64,000 nt of DNA from the NCBI GenBank assembly GCA_026724425.1, contig JAIUCV010000090.1:3844001-3908000 (forward strand). The letters run 5' to 3'. The number at the start of each line of letters is the position of its first letter. The stretch's first letter is position 1. A model generated the notes under the pieces. That model was not told the DNA's origin and searched no databases. It saw only the letters and a program-made list of their open reading frames with translations. Origin of the DNA: Erythrophleum ivorense. Taxonomy: Eukaryota; Streptophyta; Magnoliopsida; Fabales; Fabaceae. The position numbers were made by a program, and so were the translations under genes. Of the stretch, positions 27,836 through 38,561 are shown piece after piece.

Positions 27836-30800
27836 ATGGTGTTTGAAAACGAAAATGGAGAAGAAACTAGTAACAGCGCAAACAACAAGGTTCTCATTGA
27901 AGCCATCACTGCTCAGATGGAACAGATGATGAATACTAAGCTAGAGACCTTGCGTAATGAGCTTAAGAACCAGACGCCAGAGAGGGTAGGTCATTCATCA
28001 GAAAGAGATCGACCTCATAGAAGCAGAGAACGCAGAAAAGAGCCTAGAGATTATGGAGCAGAGGATTACTACAGCAACCATAGTAACTCCTCTCAAAGGA
28101 GCCAGAGAAGTTCAAGACGAACGAAGGAATTCAATGATCTTCTGCAGAACAATCTTAGAGGTCTTAAGATTAGTATACCCCCGTTTCATGGAAGAAATGA
28201 TCCTGATGCTTATTTGGATTGGGAGAAGAACATCGAACTGGTCTTTAACTGCCAGCAATATGTTGACATCAACAGAGTTAAAGTGGCGGCTACTGAGTTC
28301 TATGACTATGCGCTTAGTTGGTGGGATCAAATAGTCACTTCTAGAAGGCGTAATGGAGAATTTCCAGTGTCAACATGGTCAGAGATGAAGCTCCTGATGA
28401 GAAGACGTTTTGTGCCTACTCACTATCACAGAGAGCTCTATTCAAAGCTTAGAAAGCTTACTCAGGGAAACAGATCAGTAGAAGACTACTATCAAGAGTT
28501 GGAGACTCTTCTGCTGAGAGCACACATAACTGAGGATAAAGAAGCTACTATGTCTCGGTTTCTTGGAGGTTTGAATAGAGAGATCCAAGACAGAGTGGAG
28601 ATGCAACACTATGAAGAGCTTGAAGATATACTACATACGGCTATTCTGGTTGAGCAGCAAATCAAGAGGAAGGGAACCACACGATCTAGTTATGGAGCCG
28701 AATCAAGTAGAACGAGCTATCAAAGAGAAGGCAAGCAAGCTGTTGTTTCAAAACCTGACACTAAGCCATTTCCTGCGATTCAAGACAGAGAGAAAGGAAA
28801 AACAGAAGGAGCTACATCAAAGGCTCGTGATGTTAAGTGCTACAAGTGTCTAGGCAGAGGACATTATGCGAATGAATGCATCAATAGAAGAGCTATGGTT
28901 CTCCTGGACAATGGAGAAATAGAGTCTGAAGAGGAAAAACAAGAAGCTATCTCATCCCCTGATGAGTATGAAGAGAGACCAGTCAGAGGGGATCTATTGG
29001 TGGCTAGAAGAACTTTGAGCATTCAAACTCGAACTGAGGAAGAGGAACAGAGAGAAAACTTGTTCCATACAAGATGTCATGTTCAGGGAAAGATTTGCAG
29101 CCTCATCATCGATGGAGGAAGATGCACCAATGTGGCAAGTCAGACAATGATTAAGAAGCTTGGTTTGAAAGAAAAGAAGCATCCTCGGCCATATAAGCTT
29201 CAGTGGCTTAATGATGACGGAGAAATTAAAGTTAAGAGCCAAGTGACTGTGCCATTAGCTATTGGGAAGTATGAGGACGAAATCTTATGTGATGTGCTGC
29301 CTATGGAAGTTGGACACATTCTGCTTGGAAGACCATGGCAATCAGACCGCAGAGTGATCCATGATGGATTTACTAACCGCCATACTTTTGTGTTCAAGGG
29401 CAGAAAGACAACTCTCATTCCAATGACACCTCAGGAGATCTATGAAGATCAAAAACATCTCAGCCGCAAGGAAGAAAGGTTAATCAAACAACCCAACTTT
29501 TTCATTAAGGCTGGTGATGTTAAGAGAGCTATGTATACAAAGCAGCCTATGCTTTTGTTTGTATTTAAAGAAACTCTTCTGAGTTTAACTAACCTTGCAC
29601 CGGAGCTGCCGAGTGAAATGAAGTCTCTTTTACAGGGCTATGAGGACGTGTTTCCTGAGGATAACCCCACTGGTTTACCTCCTATTCGTGGCATAGAACA
29701 CCAAATTGATTTTGTTCCAGGATCAGCTTTGCCAAACCGTCCTGCTTACCGAACAAACCCTGTGGAGACAAAGGAGTTGCAAAGACAAGTGGATGAACTT
29801 ATGGAGAAAGGACACATCAGAGAGAGTATGAGTCCCTGTGCTGTTCCAGTCTTGCTCGTGCCTAAGAAAGATGGCAGTTGGCGAATGTGTGTTGATTGCA
29901 GAGCCATCAACAATATCACTGTAAAATATCGACATCCTATCCCTAGATTAGATGATATGCTTGACGAATTGCATGGTTCTAGCATATTCTCTAAGATTGA
30001 TCTTAAAAGTGGATATCATCAGATTAGAATGAAAGAGGGTGATGAATGGAAGACTGCATTTAAGACTAAACATGGTTTGTATGAATGGTTAGTTATGCCC
30101 TTTGGATTGACTAATGCACCTAGTACATTCATGAGATTGATGAATCATGTTTTGAGAGCATTCATTGGAGTTTTTGTTGTTGTTTATTTTGATGACATTC
30201 TGATTTACAGCAAAAGCTTAACTGAGCATGTAGAGCATCTTGATTCTGTTTTGAATGTCCTTAGACAGGAAAAGCTTTATGCCAACCTTAAGAAATGCAC
30301 CTTTTGCACAGATAATCTTGTGTTTTTAGGCTTTGTGGTGAGTGCAGATGGCGTTAAGGTTGATGAGGAGAAGGTTAAGGCCATCAGAGACTGGCCAAGT
30401 CCTAAGACAGTCGGAGAAGTGAGAAGCTTTCATGGTCTTGCTGGGTTCTATAGACGATTTGTTAAGGATTTCAGTACCATTGCTGCACCACTCACTGAGG
30501 TTATCAAGAAGGACGTGGGTTTCAAGTGGGAAAAGCTACAAGAAGATGCCTTTCAGTCTCTCAAAGAGAAACTCACTAATGCCCCTGTTTTGATTTTACC
30601 TGACTTCCTTAAAACGTTTGAGATTGAGTGTGATGCCTCAGGTATAGGAATTGGAGCTGTTCTGATGCAAGACAAGAAACCTATTGCCTTTTTCAGTGAG
30701 AAACTTGGAGGAGCTACTCTAAACTACCCAACATATGACAAGGAGCTGTATGCCTTGGTCCGAGCTCTCCAAACATGGCAACACTACCTATGGCCTAAGG

Positions 30801-32524
30801 AATTCGTCATCCACACTGATCATGAATCTCTCAAACATTTGAAAGGCCAACAGAAGCTCAACAAGAGGCACGCCAGGTGGGTTGAGTTCATTGAGACATT
30901 CCCTTATGTCATCAAATACAAGAAAGGTAAGGATAATGTTGTTGCTGATGCATTATCCCGAAGGTACACTCTTCTCTCTACTCTTGAAGCTAAGCTTCTT
31001 GGATTTGATCAGATTAAAGAACTTTATGCGACTGACCTTGATTTTCAAGAAAATTACAAAGCTTGTGAGAAGTTTGCCTCTGGTCATTATTATAGACAAG
31101 ACGGGTTTCTCTTTTATGAGAACCGTTTGTGTGTTCCTAACTGTTCTCTGCGAGATTTTTTTGTTAGAGAAGCTCATGGAGGAGGATTGATGGGACACTT
31201 TGGCGTTGCTAAGACAATGGAGGTCATGAGAGATCACTTTCATTGGCCACACATGAGACGTGATGTTGAAAGAATCTGTGAAAGATGTGCTACTTGTAAG
31301 AAAGCCAAATCTAAGGTCCAACCCAACGGTTTGTATACTCCTTTACCTATTCCTACTCATCCCTGGAATGATATATCTATGGATTTTGTGATGGGTTTGC
31401 CTAGAACTAGGACTGGAAAGGATTCTATCTTTGTTGTGGTTGATAGATTTTCAAAAATGGCTCATTTCATTGCATGTCATAAGACTGATGATGCATCATA
31501 TATAGCCAATCTGTTCTTTAAAGAGATAGTTCGCTTGCATGGAATGCCTAAGTCTATAGTTTCGGATAGAGACACTAAGTTCCTTAGTTATTTCTGGAAG
31601 ACTCTTTGGTCTAAACTAGGAACTAAGCTTTTATTCTCTACTACATGTCATCCGCAAACTGATGGTCAAACTGAAGCTGTTAACAGAACCTTAGGTACTC
31701 TTTTGCGTGCATTAATCAAAAAGAATCTGAGAACTTGGGAAGAATGCCTGCCTCATGTTGAATTTGCATATAATCATGTTGTGCATTCTGCTTCTAAGTA
31801 TTCACCATTTCAAATTGTTTATGGATTCAACCCTTTGTCTCCTTTGGATCTAATGCCTTTACCTGTGAGTGAAAGAGTTAGTATTGATGGCAAAAAGAAG
31901 GCTGAGCTGATTCATCAGATCCATGAGAATGCTAGAAGGAACATAGAGGAGAAAACTAAGCTCTATGCTAAGCAAGCTAACAAAGGGAGGCGTAAGGTGG
32001 TTTTTAATGTCGGAGATCAAGTCTGGGTTCACTTGAGAAAGGAGAGGTTTCCAGCTGAAAGGAAATCCAAGCTTATGCCCAGAATTGATGGTCCATTCAA
32101 GATAATCAAACATATCAGCGACAATGCCTACCAACTTGACTTGCAAGGTAAGTATAATGTGAGTCCCAGTTTTAATGTTTCTGACCTTGTGCCTTATTTT
32201 GCAGATGATTCGGATTTGAGGTCAAATCCTTTTCAAGAAGGAGGGGATGATATGATCCTAGATAGCACTAAGGAGATGGAGCATGAGCCAGAGCATGAAC
32301 CAGAGCTTGTAGCTGAGGATGAGCTTGTAGCAGAGGAAGATCTCGTAGCTGAGGAAGCATTAGTTGCACCAGATGGTCCAATGACTCGTTCTAGAGTTAA
32401 GTTGTTCAACCAAGCAATTGGGGGAATGCTTAACCACATTTGGGGCCGACCAAATGACTTGAGCCAAGTCCAAACCTCCCTGGTTTTGATCCAAGCTCAA
32501 GGACCTCATCAAATGGACAAGTGA
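27836..32524 (+). CDS. Gag-Pol polyprotein of CRM-like retrotransposon
   Basis: One uninterrupted frame of 1562 residues. ATG at 27836 is preferred: the frame opens 14 codons earlier only through a TTG codon. Seen in order: Gag core (about residues 110-260, with DPDAYLDWEK and YALSWWDQ); zinc knuckle CYKCLGRGHYANEC (from 335); aspartic protease DGGRCTNVAS (D about 426); reverse transcriptase with MPFGLTNAPSTF and YFDD (784-787); RNase H (ECDASG, D about 933; HTDHESLKHL); integrase with an HHCC zinc domain (about 1110-1160) and catalytic D1183, D1244, E1280 with the usual 35-residue gap; and a GPF-type C-terminal module (about 1417). The last ~92 residues are coded by the 3' LTR: an acidic repeat of ELVAEDE type, then GPMTRSRVKLFNQ. 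That tail resembles the CR motif of CRM group A, proposed to direct integration to centromeres. All catalytic positions seen are intact. Confidence 0.95.
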   Translation: MVFENENGEETSNSANNKVLIEAITAQMEQMMNTKLETLRNELKNQTPERVGHSSERDRPHRSRERRKEPRDYGAEDYYSNHSNSSQRSQRSSRRTKEFNDLLQNNLRGLKISIPPFHGRNDPDAYLDWEKNIELVFNCQQYVDINRVKVAATEFYDYALSWWDQIVTSRRRNGEFPVSTWSEMKLLMRRRFVPTHYHRELYSKLRKLTQGNRSVEDYYQELETLLLRAHITEDKEATMSRFLGGLNREIQDRVEMQHYEELEDILHTAILVEQQIKRKGTTRSSYGAESSRTSYQREGKQAVVSKPDTKPFPAIQDREKGKTEGATSKARDVKCYKCLGRGHYANECINRRAMVLLDNGEIESEEEKQEAISSPDEYEERPVRGDLLVARRTLSIQTRTEEEEQRENLFHTRCHVQGKICSLIIDGGRCTNVASQTMIKKLGLKEKKHPRPYKLQWLNDDGEIKVKSQVTVPLAIGKYEDEILCDVLPMEVGHILLGRPWQSDRRVIHDGFTNRHTFVFKGRKTTLIPMTPQEIYEDQKHLSRKEERLIKQPNFFIKAGDVKRAMYTKQPMLLFVFKETLLSLTNLAPELPSEMKSLLQGYEDVFPEDNPTGLPPIRGIEHQIDFVPGSALPNRPAYRTNPVETKELQRQVDELMEKGHIRESMSPCAVPVLLVPKKDGSWRMCVDCRAINNITVKYRHPIPRLDDMLDELHGSSIFSKIDLKSGYHQIRMKEGDEWKTAFKTKHGLYEWLVMPFGLTNAPSTFMRLMNHVLRAFIGVFVVVYFDDILIYSKSLTEHVEHLDSVLNVLRQEKLYANLKKCTFCTDNLVFLGFVVSADGVKVDEEKVKAIRDWPSPKTVGEVRSFHGLAGFYRRFVKDFSTIAAPLTEVIKKDVGFKWEKLQEDAFQSLKEKLTNAPVLILPDFLKTFEIECDASGIGIGAVLMQDKKPIAFFSEKLGGATLNYPTYDKELYALVRALQTWQHYLWPKEFVIHTDHESLKHLKGQQKLNKRHARWVEFIETFPYVIKYKKGKDNVVADALSRRYTLLSTLEAKLLGFDQIKELYATDLDFQENYKACEKFASGHYYRQDGFLFYENRLCVPNCSLRDFFVREAHGGGLMGHFGVAKTMEVMRDHFHWPHMRRDVERICERCATCKKAKSKVQPNGLYTPLPIPTHPWNDISMDFVMGLPRTRTGKDSIFVVVDRFSKMAHFIACHKTDDASYIANLFFKEIVRLHGMPKSIVSDRDTKFLSYFWKTLWSKLGTKLLFSTTCHPQTDGQTEAVNRTLGTLLRALIKKNLRTWEECLPHVEFAYNHVVHSASKYSPFQIVYGFNPLSPLDLMPLPVSERVSIDGKKKAELIHQIHENARRNIEEKTKLYAKQANKGRRKVVFNVGDQVWVHLRKERFPAERKSKLMPRIDGPFKIIKHISDNAYQLDLQGKYNVSPSFNVSDLVPYFADDSDLRSNPFQEGGDDMILDSTKEMEHEPEHEPELVAEDELVAEEDLVAEEALVAPDGPMTRSRVKLFNQAIGGMLNHIWGRPNDLSQVQTSLVLIQAQGPHQMDK
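32235..32247 (+). promoter_or_regulatory. Polypurine tract of CRM-like element
   Basis: Thirteen purines, AAGAAGGAGGGGA, abut the 3' LTR. This is the plus-strand primer. The tract is also translated, as part of the residues FQEGGDD of the polyprotein. Confidence 0.93.
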
Positions 32525-33068
32525 TTCATGAGTGCTCTTTTTCCCTGCCTTTGGTTTTGTCCCATTGGGTTTTCCAAAGGAAGGTTTTTAATGAGGCTTG
32601 TGAATTCACTTTCAAACAATCCATTTGGTGATTAAAGACCCAAAGCCCATCAAGAGGAGAGTGCAAATTCGTGGCTTTATGTTCAAGGGTTTAAAATTTC
32701 AATTTCAAACTTGGTTTTAAGTTTCTGTTATTTTCAAGATAGTCTTGGAGCTTGTTCCAAGACTTGTCTCTTTATTTTCCTTTCTTCTTCTTCTTTATAT
32801 TCTCTGTAGACTGAAACTTATATCTCATCTTTCTTTTTATCAAAAACCTTTTCTAAAGAAGATCACTCTTGTTGGTGTGTTTATCCAGCAAAACCCTTAG
32901 AGTTCTTTGGTGCGTTTATCCAAAGGAGTTTAAGTCGATATCTTGAAGCTCTTCCGCAAGCTTCTGTGCTATCATTCAACCATCATAACCTATCCATCAT
33001 CACGGCTTCTCAGCCACTTCTATCCGTTTCTCAACTGAAGAGTGCCGATCTTAGGGAAGATCTCATCA
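32248..33068 (+). repeat. 3' LTR of CRM-like element (821 bp)
   Basis: Same length as the 5' LTR and no difference seen by eye. Positions 32248-32524 code the end of the polyprotein including its stop codon. The ATAGT target duplication follows at 33069. Confidence 0.95.
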
Positions 33069-36000
33069 ATAGTCCCGTGGAGAACCTAATGCTGTTTGGC
33101 TAAGTATGGGTCTGTCTTGATCATTACATACACTACAAGTATGTTTCTACATTGTGTGCAGGCATAGAGTTACGATTGGGACTCCTTACTACTTATGTTT
33201 CTCTCAGGATGGTAGCTTTGATGTTCCTCTCAAGGAATGAGAATCATGTCACACATGTTGCTCCTCATAGTCCCGTGGAGAATCTAATGCATGTTTGGCT
33301 AAGTATGGGTCCGTCTTGATCATTACATACACTACAAGTATGTTTCTACATTATGTGGAGGCATAAAGCTACGATTGGGACTCCTTACTACTTATGTTTC
33401 TCTCAGGATGGTAGCTTTGATGTTCCTCTCATGGAATGAGAATCATGTCACACATGTTGCTCCTCCTAGTCCCGTGGAGAGTCTAATGCATGTTTGGCTA
33501 AGTATGGGTCCGTCTTGATCATTACAAACACTACAAGTATGTTTCTACATTGTGTGGAGGCATAAAGCTGTGCTTGGGACTCCTTACTGCTTATGTTTCT
33601 CTCAGGATGGTAGCTTTGATGTTCCTCTCAAGGAATGAGAATCATGTCACACATGTTGCTCCTCATAGTCCCGTGGAGAACCTAATGCATGTTTGGCTAA
33701 GTATGGGTCCGTCTTGATCATTACATACACTACGAGTATGTTTCTACATTGTGTGGAGGCGTAGAGCTACAATTGGGACTCCTTACTACTTATGTTTCTC
33801 TCAGGATGGTAGCTTTGATGTTCCTCTCAAGGAATGAGAATCTTGTCACACATGTTGCTCCTCCTAGTCCCGTGGAGAATCTAATGCATGTTTGGCTAAG
33901 TATGGGTCCGTCTTGATCATTACATACACTACAAGTATGTTTCTACATTGTGTGGAGGCATAGAGCTACGATTGGGACTCCTTACTACTTATGTTTCTCT
34001 CAGGATGGTAGCTTTGGTGTTCCTCTCAAGGAATGAGAATCATGTCACACATGTTGCTCCTCATAGTCCCGTGGAGAACCTAATGCATGTTTGGCTAAGT
34101 ATGGGTCCGTCTTAATCATTACATACACTACAAGTATGTTTCTACATTGTGTGGAGGCGTAGAGCTACGATTGGGACTCCTTACTACTTATGTGTCTCTC
34201 AGGATGGTAGCTTTGGTGTTCCTCTCAAGGAATGAGAATCATGTCACACATGTTGCTCCTCATAGTCCCGTGGAGAACCTAATGCATGTTTGGCTAAGTA
34301 TGGGTCCGTCTTGATCATTACATACACTACAAGTATGTTTCTACATTGTGTGGAGGCATAGAGCTACGATTGGGACTCCTTACTACTTATGTTTCTCTCA
34401 GGATGGTAGCTTTGATGTTCCTCCCAAGGAATGAGAATCATGTCACACATGTTGCTCCTCCTAGTCCCGTGGAGAATTTAATGCATGTTTGGCTAAGTAT
34501 GGGTCCGTCTTGATCATTACATACACTACAAGTATGTTTCTACATTGTGTGGAGGCGTAGAGCTACGATTGGGACTCCTTACTACTTATGTGTCTCTCAG
34601 GATGGTAGCTTTGATGTTCCTCTCAAGGAATGAGAATCATGTCACACATGTTGCTCCTCCTAGTCCCGTGGAGAATTTAATGCATGCTTGGCTAAGTATG
34701 GGTCCGTCTTGATCATTACATACACTACAAGTATGTTTCTACATTGTGTGCGGGCATAGAGCTACGATTGGGACTCCTTACTACTTATGTTTCTCTCAGG
34801 ATGGTAGCTTTGATGTTCCTCTCAAGGAATGAGAATCATGTCACACATTTTGCTCCTCCTAGTCCCGTGGAGAACCTAATGCATGTTTGGCTAAGTATGG
34901 GTCCGTCTTGATCATTACATACACTACAAGTATGTTTCTACATTGTGTGGAGGCGTAGAGCTACAATTGGGACTCCTTACTACTTATGTTTCTCTCAGGA
35001 TGGTAGCTTTGATGTTCCTCTCAAGGAATGAGAATCTTGTCACACATGTTGCTCCTCCTAGTCCCGTGGAGAATCTAATGCATGTTTGGCTAAGTATGGG
35101 TCCGTCTTGATCATTACATACACTACAAGTATGTTTCTACATTGTGTGGAGGCATAGAGCTACGATTGGGACTCCTTACTACTTATGTTTCTCTCAGGAT
35201 GGTAGCTTTGGTGTTCCTCTCAAGGAATGAGAATCATGTAACACATGTTGCTCCTCATAGTCCCGTGGAGAACCTAATGCATGTTTGGCTAAGTATGGGT
35301 CCGTCTTGATCATTACATACACTACAAGTATGTTTCTACATTGTGTGGAGGCATAGAGATACGATTGGGACTCCTTACTACTTATGTTTCTCTCAGGATG
35401 GTAGCTTTGATGTTCCTCTCAAGGAATGAGAATCATGTCACACATGTTGCTCCTCCTATTCCCGTGGAGAATCTAATGCATGTTTGGCTAAGTATGGGTC
35501 CGTCTTGATCATTACATACACTACAAGTATGTTTCTACATTGTGTGGAGGCATAGAGCTACGATTGGGACTCCTTACTACTTATGTTTCTCTCAGGATGG
35601 TAGCTTTGATGTTCCCCTCAAGGAATGAGAATCATGTCACACATGTTGCTCCTCATAGTCCCGTGGAGAACCTAATGCTGTTTGGCTAAGTATGGGTCCG
35701 TCTTGATCATTACATACACTACAAGTATGTTTCTACATTGTGTGCAGGCATAGAGTTACGATTGGGACTCCTTACTACTTATGTTTCTCTCAGGATGGTA
35801 GCTTTGATGTTCCTCTCAAGGAATGAGAATCATGTCACACATGTTGCTCCTCATAGTCCCGTGGAGAATCTAATGCATGTTTGGCTAAGTATGGGTCCGT
35901 CTTGATCATTACATACACTACAAGTATGTTTCTACATTGTGTGCAGGCATAGAGTTACGATTGGGACTCCTTACTACTTATGTTTCTCTCAGGATGGTAG

Positions 36001-36140
36001 CTTTGATGTTCCTCTCAAGGAATGAGAGTCATGTCACACATGTTGCTCCTCATAGTCCCGTGGAGAATCTAATGCATGTTTGGCTAAGTATGGGTCCGTC
36101 TTGATCATTACATACACTACAAGTATGTTTCTACATTGTG

Positions 36141-36257
36141 TGGAGGCATAAAGCTACGATTGGGACTCCTTACTACTTATGTTTCTCTCAGGATGGTAGC
36201 TTTGATGTTCCTCACCCTTGATCATTACATACACTACAAGTATGTTTCTACATTGTG
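36141..36257 (+). repeat. Truncated 117-bp satellite monomer, copy 1
   Basis: The monomer jumps from GATGTTCCTC through ACCC to TTGATCATTAC and so lacks about 82 bp. The same junction is seen at 38445-38561 and 40947-41063. The deletion arose once and was spread by block duplication. Confidence 0.92.
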
Positions 36258-38444
36258 TGGAGGCATAGAGCTACGATTGGGACTCCTTACTACTTATGTT
36301 TCTCTCAGGATGGTAGCTTTGATGTTCCCCTCAAGGAATGAGAATCATGTCACACATGTTGCTCCTCATAGTCCCGTGGAGAACCTAATGCTGTTTGGCT
36401 AAGTATGGGTCCGTCTTGATCATTACATACACTACAAGTATGTTTCTACATTGTGTGCAGGCATAGAGTTACGATTGGGACTCCTTACTACTTATGTGTC
36501 TCTCAGGATGGTAGCTTTGGTGTTCCTCTCAAGGAATGAGAATCATGTCACACATGTTGCTCCTCATAGTCCCGTGGAGAACCTAATGCATGTTTGGCTA
36601 AGTATGGGTCCGTCTTGATCATTACATACACTACAAGTATGTTTCTACATTGTGTGGAGGCATAGAGCTACGATTGGGACTCCTTACTACTTATGTTTCT
36701 CTGAGGATGGTAGCTTTGATGTTCCTCCCAAGGAATGAGAATCATGTCACACATGTTGCTCCTCCTAGTCCCGTGGAGAATTTAATGCATGTTTGGCTAA
36801 GTATGGGTCCGTCTTGATCATTACATACACTACAAGTATGTTTCTACATTGTGTGGAGGCGTAGAGCTACGATTGGGACTCCTTACTACTTATGTGTCTC
36901 TCAGGATGGTAGCTTTGATGTTCCTCTCAAGGAATGAGAATCATGTCACACATGTTGCTCCTCCTAGTCCCGTGGAGAATTTAATGCATGCTTGGCTAAG
37001 TATGGGTCCGTCTTGATCATTACATACACTACAAGTATGTTTCTACATTGTGTGCGGGCATAGAGCTACGATTGGGACTCCTTACTACTTATGTTTCTCT
37101 CAGGATGGTAGCTTTGATGTTCCTCTCAAGGAATGAGAATCATGTCACACATTTTGCTCCTCCTAGTCCCGTGGAGAACCTAATGCATGTTTGGCTAAGT
37201 ATGGGTCCGTCTTGATCATTACATACACTACAAGTATGTTTCTACATTGTGTGGAGGCGTAGAGCTACAATTGGGACTCCTTACTACTTATGTTTCTCTC
37301 AGGATGGTAGCTTTGATGTTCCTCTCAAGGAATGAGAATCTTGTCACACATGTTGCTCCTCCTAGTCCCGTGGAGAATCTAATGCATGTTTGGCTAAGTA
37401 TGGGTCCGTCTTGATCATTACATACACTACAAGTATGTTTCTACATTGTGTGGAGGCATAGAGCTACGATTGGGACTCCTTACTACTTATGTTTCTCTCA
37501 GGATGGTAGCTTTGGTGTTCCTCTCAAGGAATGAGAATCATGTAACACATGTTGCTCCTCATAGTCCCGTGGAGAACCTAATGCATGTTTGGCTAAGTAT
37601 GGGTCCGTCTTGATCATTACATACACTACAAGTATGTTTCTACATTGTGTGGAGGCATAGAGATACGATTGGGACTCCTTACTACTTATGTTTCTCTCAG
37701 GATGGTAGCTTTGATGTTCCTCTCAAGGAATGAGAATCATGTCACACATGTTGCTCCTCCTATTCCCGTGGAGAATCTAATGCATGTTTGGCTAAGTATG
37801 GGTCCGTCTTGATCATTACATACACTACAAGTATGTTTCTACATTGTGTGGAGGCATAGAGCTACGATTGGGACTCCTTACTACTTATGTTTCTCTCAGG
37901 ATGGTAGCTTTGATGTTCCCCTCAAGGAATGAGAATCATGTCACACATGTTGCTCCTCATAGTCCCGTGGAGAACCTAATGCTGTTTGGCTAAGTATGGG
38001 TCCGTCTTGATCATTACATACACTACAAGTATGTTTCTACATTGTGTGCAGGCATAGAGTTACGATTGGGACTCCTTACTACTTATGTTTCTCTCAGGAT
38101 GGTAGCTTTGATGTTCCTCTCAAGGAATGAGAATCATGTCACACATGTTGCTCCTCATAGTCCCGTGGAGAATCTAATGCATGTTTGGCTAAGTATGGGT
38201 CCGTCTTGATCATTACATACACTACAAGTATGTTTCTACATTGTGTGCAGGCATAGAGTTACGATTGGGACTCCTTACTACTTATGTTTCTCTCAGGATG
38301 GTAGCTTTGATGTTCCTCTCAAGGAATGAGAGTCATGTCACACATGTTGCTCCTCATAGTCCCGTGGAGAATCTAATGCATGTTTGGCTAAGTATGGGTC
38401 CGTCTTGATCATTACATACACTACAAGTATGTTTCTACATTGTG
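36141..38444 (+). repeat. Higher-order repeat unit C1 (2304 bp)
   Basis: Delimited by the truncated monomer. Rare variants repeat at exactly 2304 bp: GCATGCTTGGC at about 34685 and 36989; GTAACACATG at about 35239, 37543 and 39847; TTCCTCACCCTTG at about 36213 and 38517. A further, partly overlapping copy extends upstream to about 33.8 kb. Confidence 0.88.
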
Positions 38445-38561
38445 TGGAGGCATAAAGCTACGATTGGGACTCCTTACTACTTATGTTTCTCTCAGGATGG
38501 TAGCTTTGATGTTCCTCACCCTTGATCATTACATACACTACAAGTATGTTTCTACATTGTG
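38445..38561 (+). repeat. Truncated 117-bp satellite monomer, copy 2
   Basis: Same breakpoint (CCTCACCCTTGATC) as copy 1, 2304 bp downstream of it. Confidence 0.92.

Larger units (their letters stand above)
26701..33068 (+). mobile_element. Intact CRM-type Ty3/gypsy chromovirus (6368 bp)
   Basis: A complete LTR retrotransposon: two 821-bp LTRs (TG...CA), a tRNA-iMet-type primer site, one long gag-pol frame, a polypurine tract and a 5-bp ATAGT target duplication. The LTRs have equal length and I found no difference reading them side by side, so the insertion is recent. The RT region (MPFGLTNAPSTFMRLMN, YFDDILIYSKS) and the coding tail that enters the 3' LTR (GPMTRSR motif) match what is known of the centromeric CRM clade. 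It is the only element here with reverse transcriptase and integrase, hence possibly autonomous. Clade assignment is by motif recognition and needs an RT tree. Confidence 0.93.

Noticed and set aside
36136..36402. 88-residue frames at 36136, 38440 and 40942
   Set aside because: They arise where the 117-bp truncated monomer (39 codons exactly) joins the next copy in frame. No independent sign of coding.
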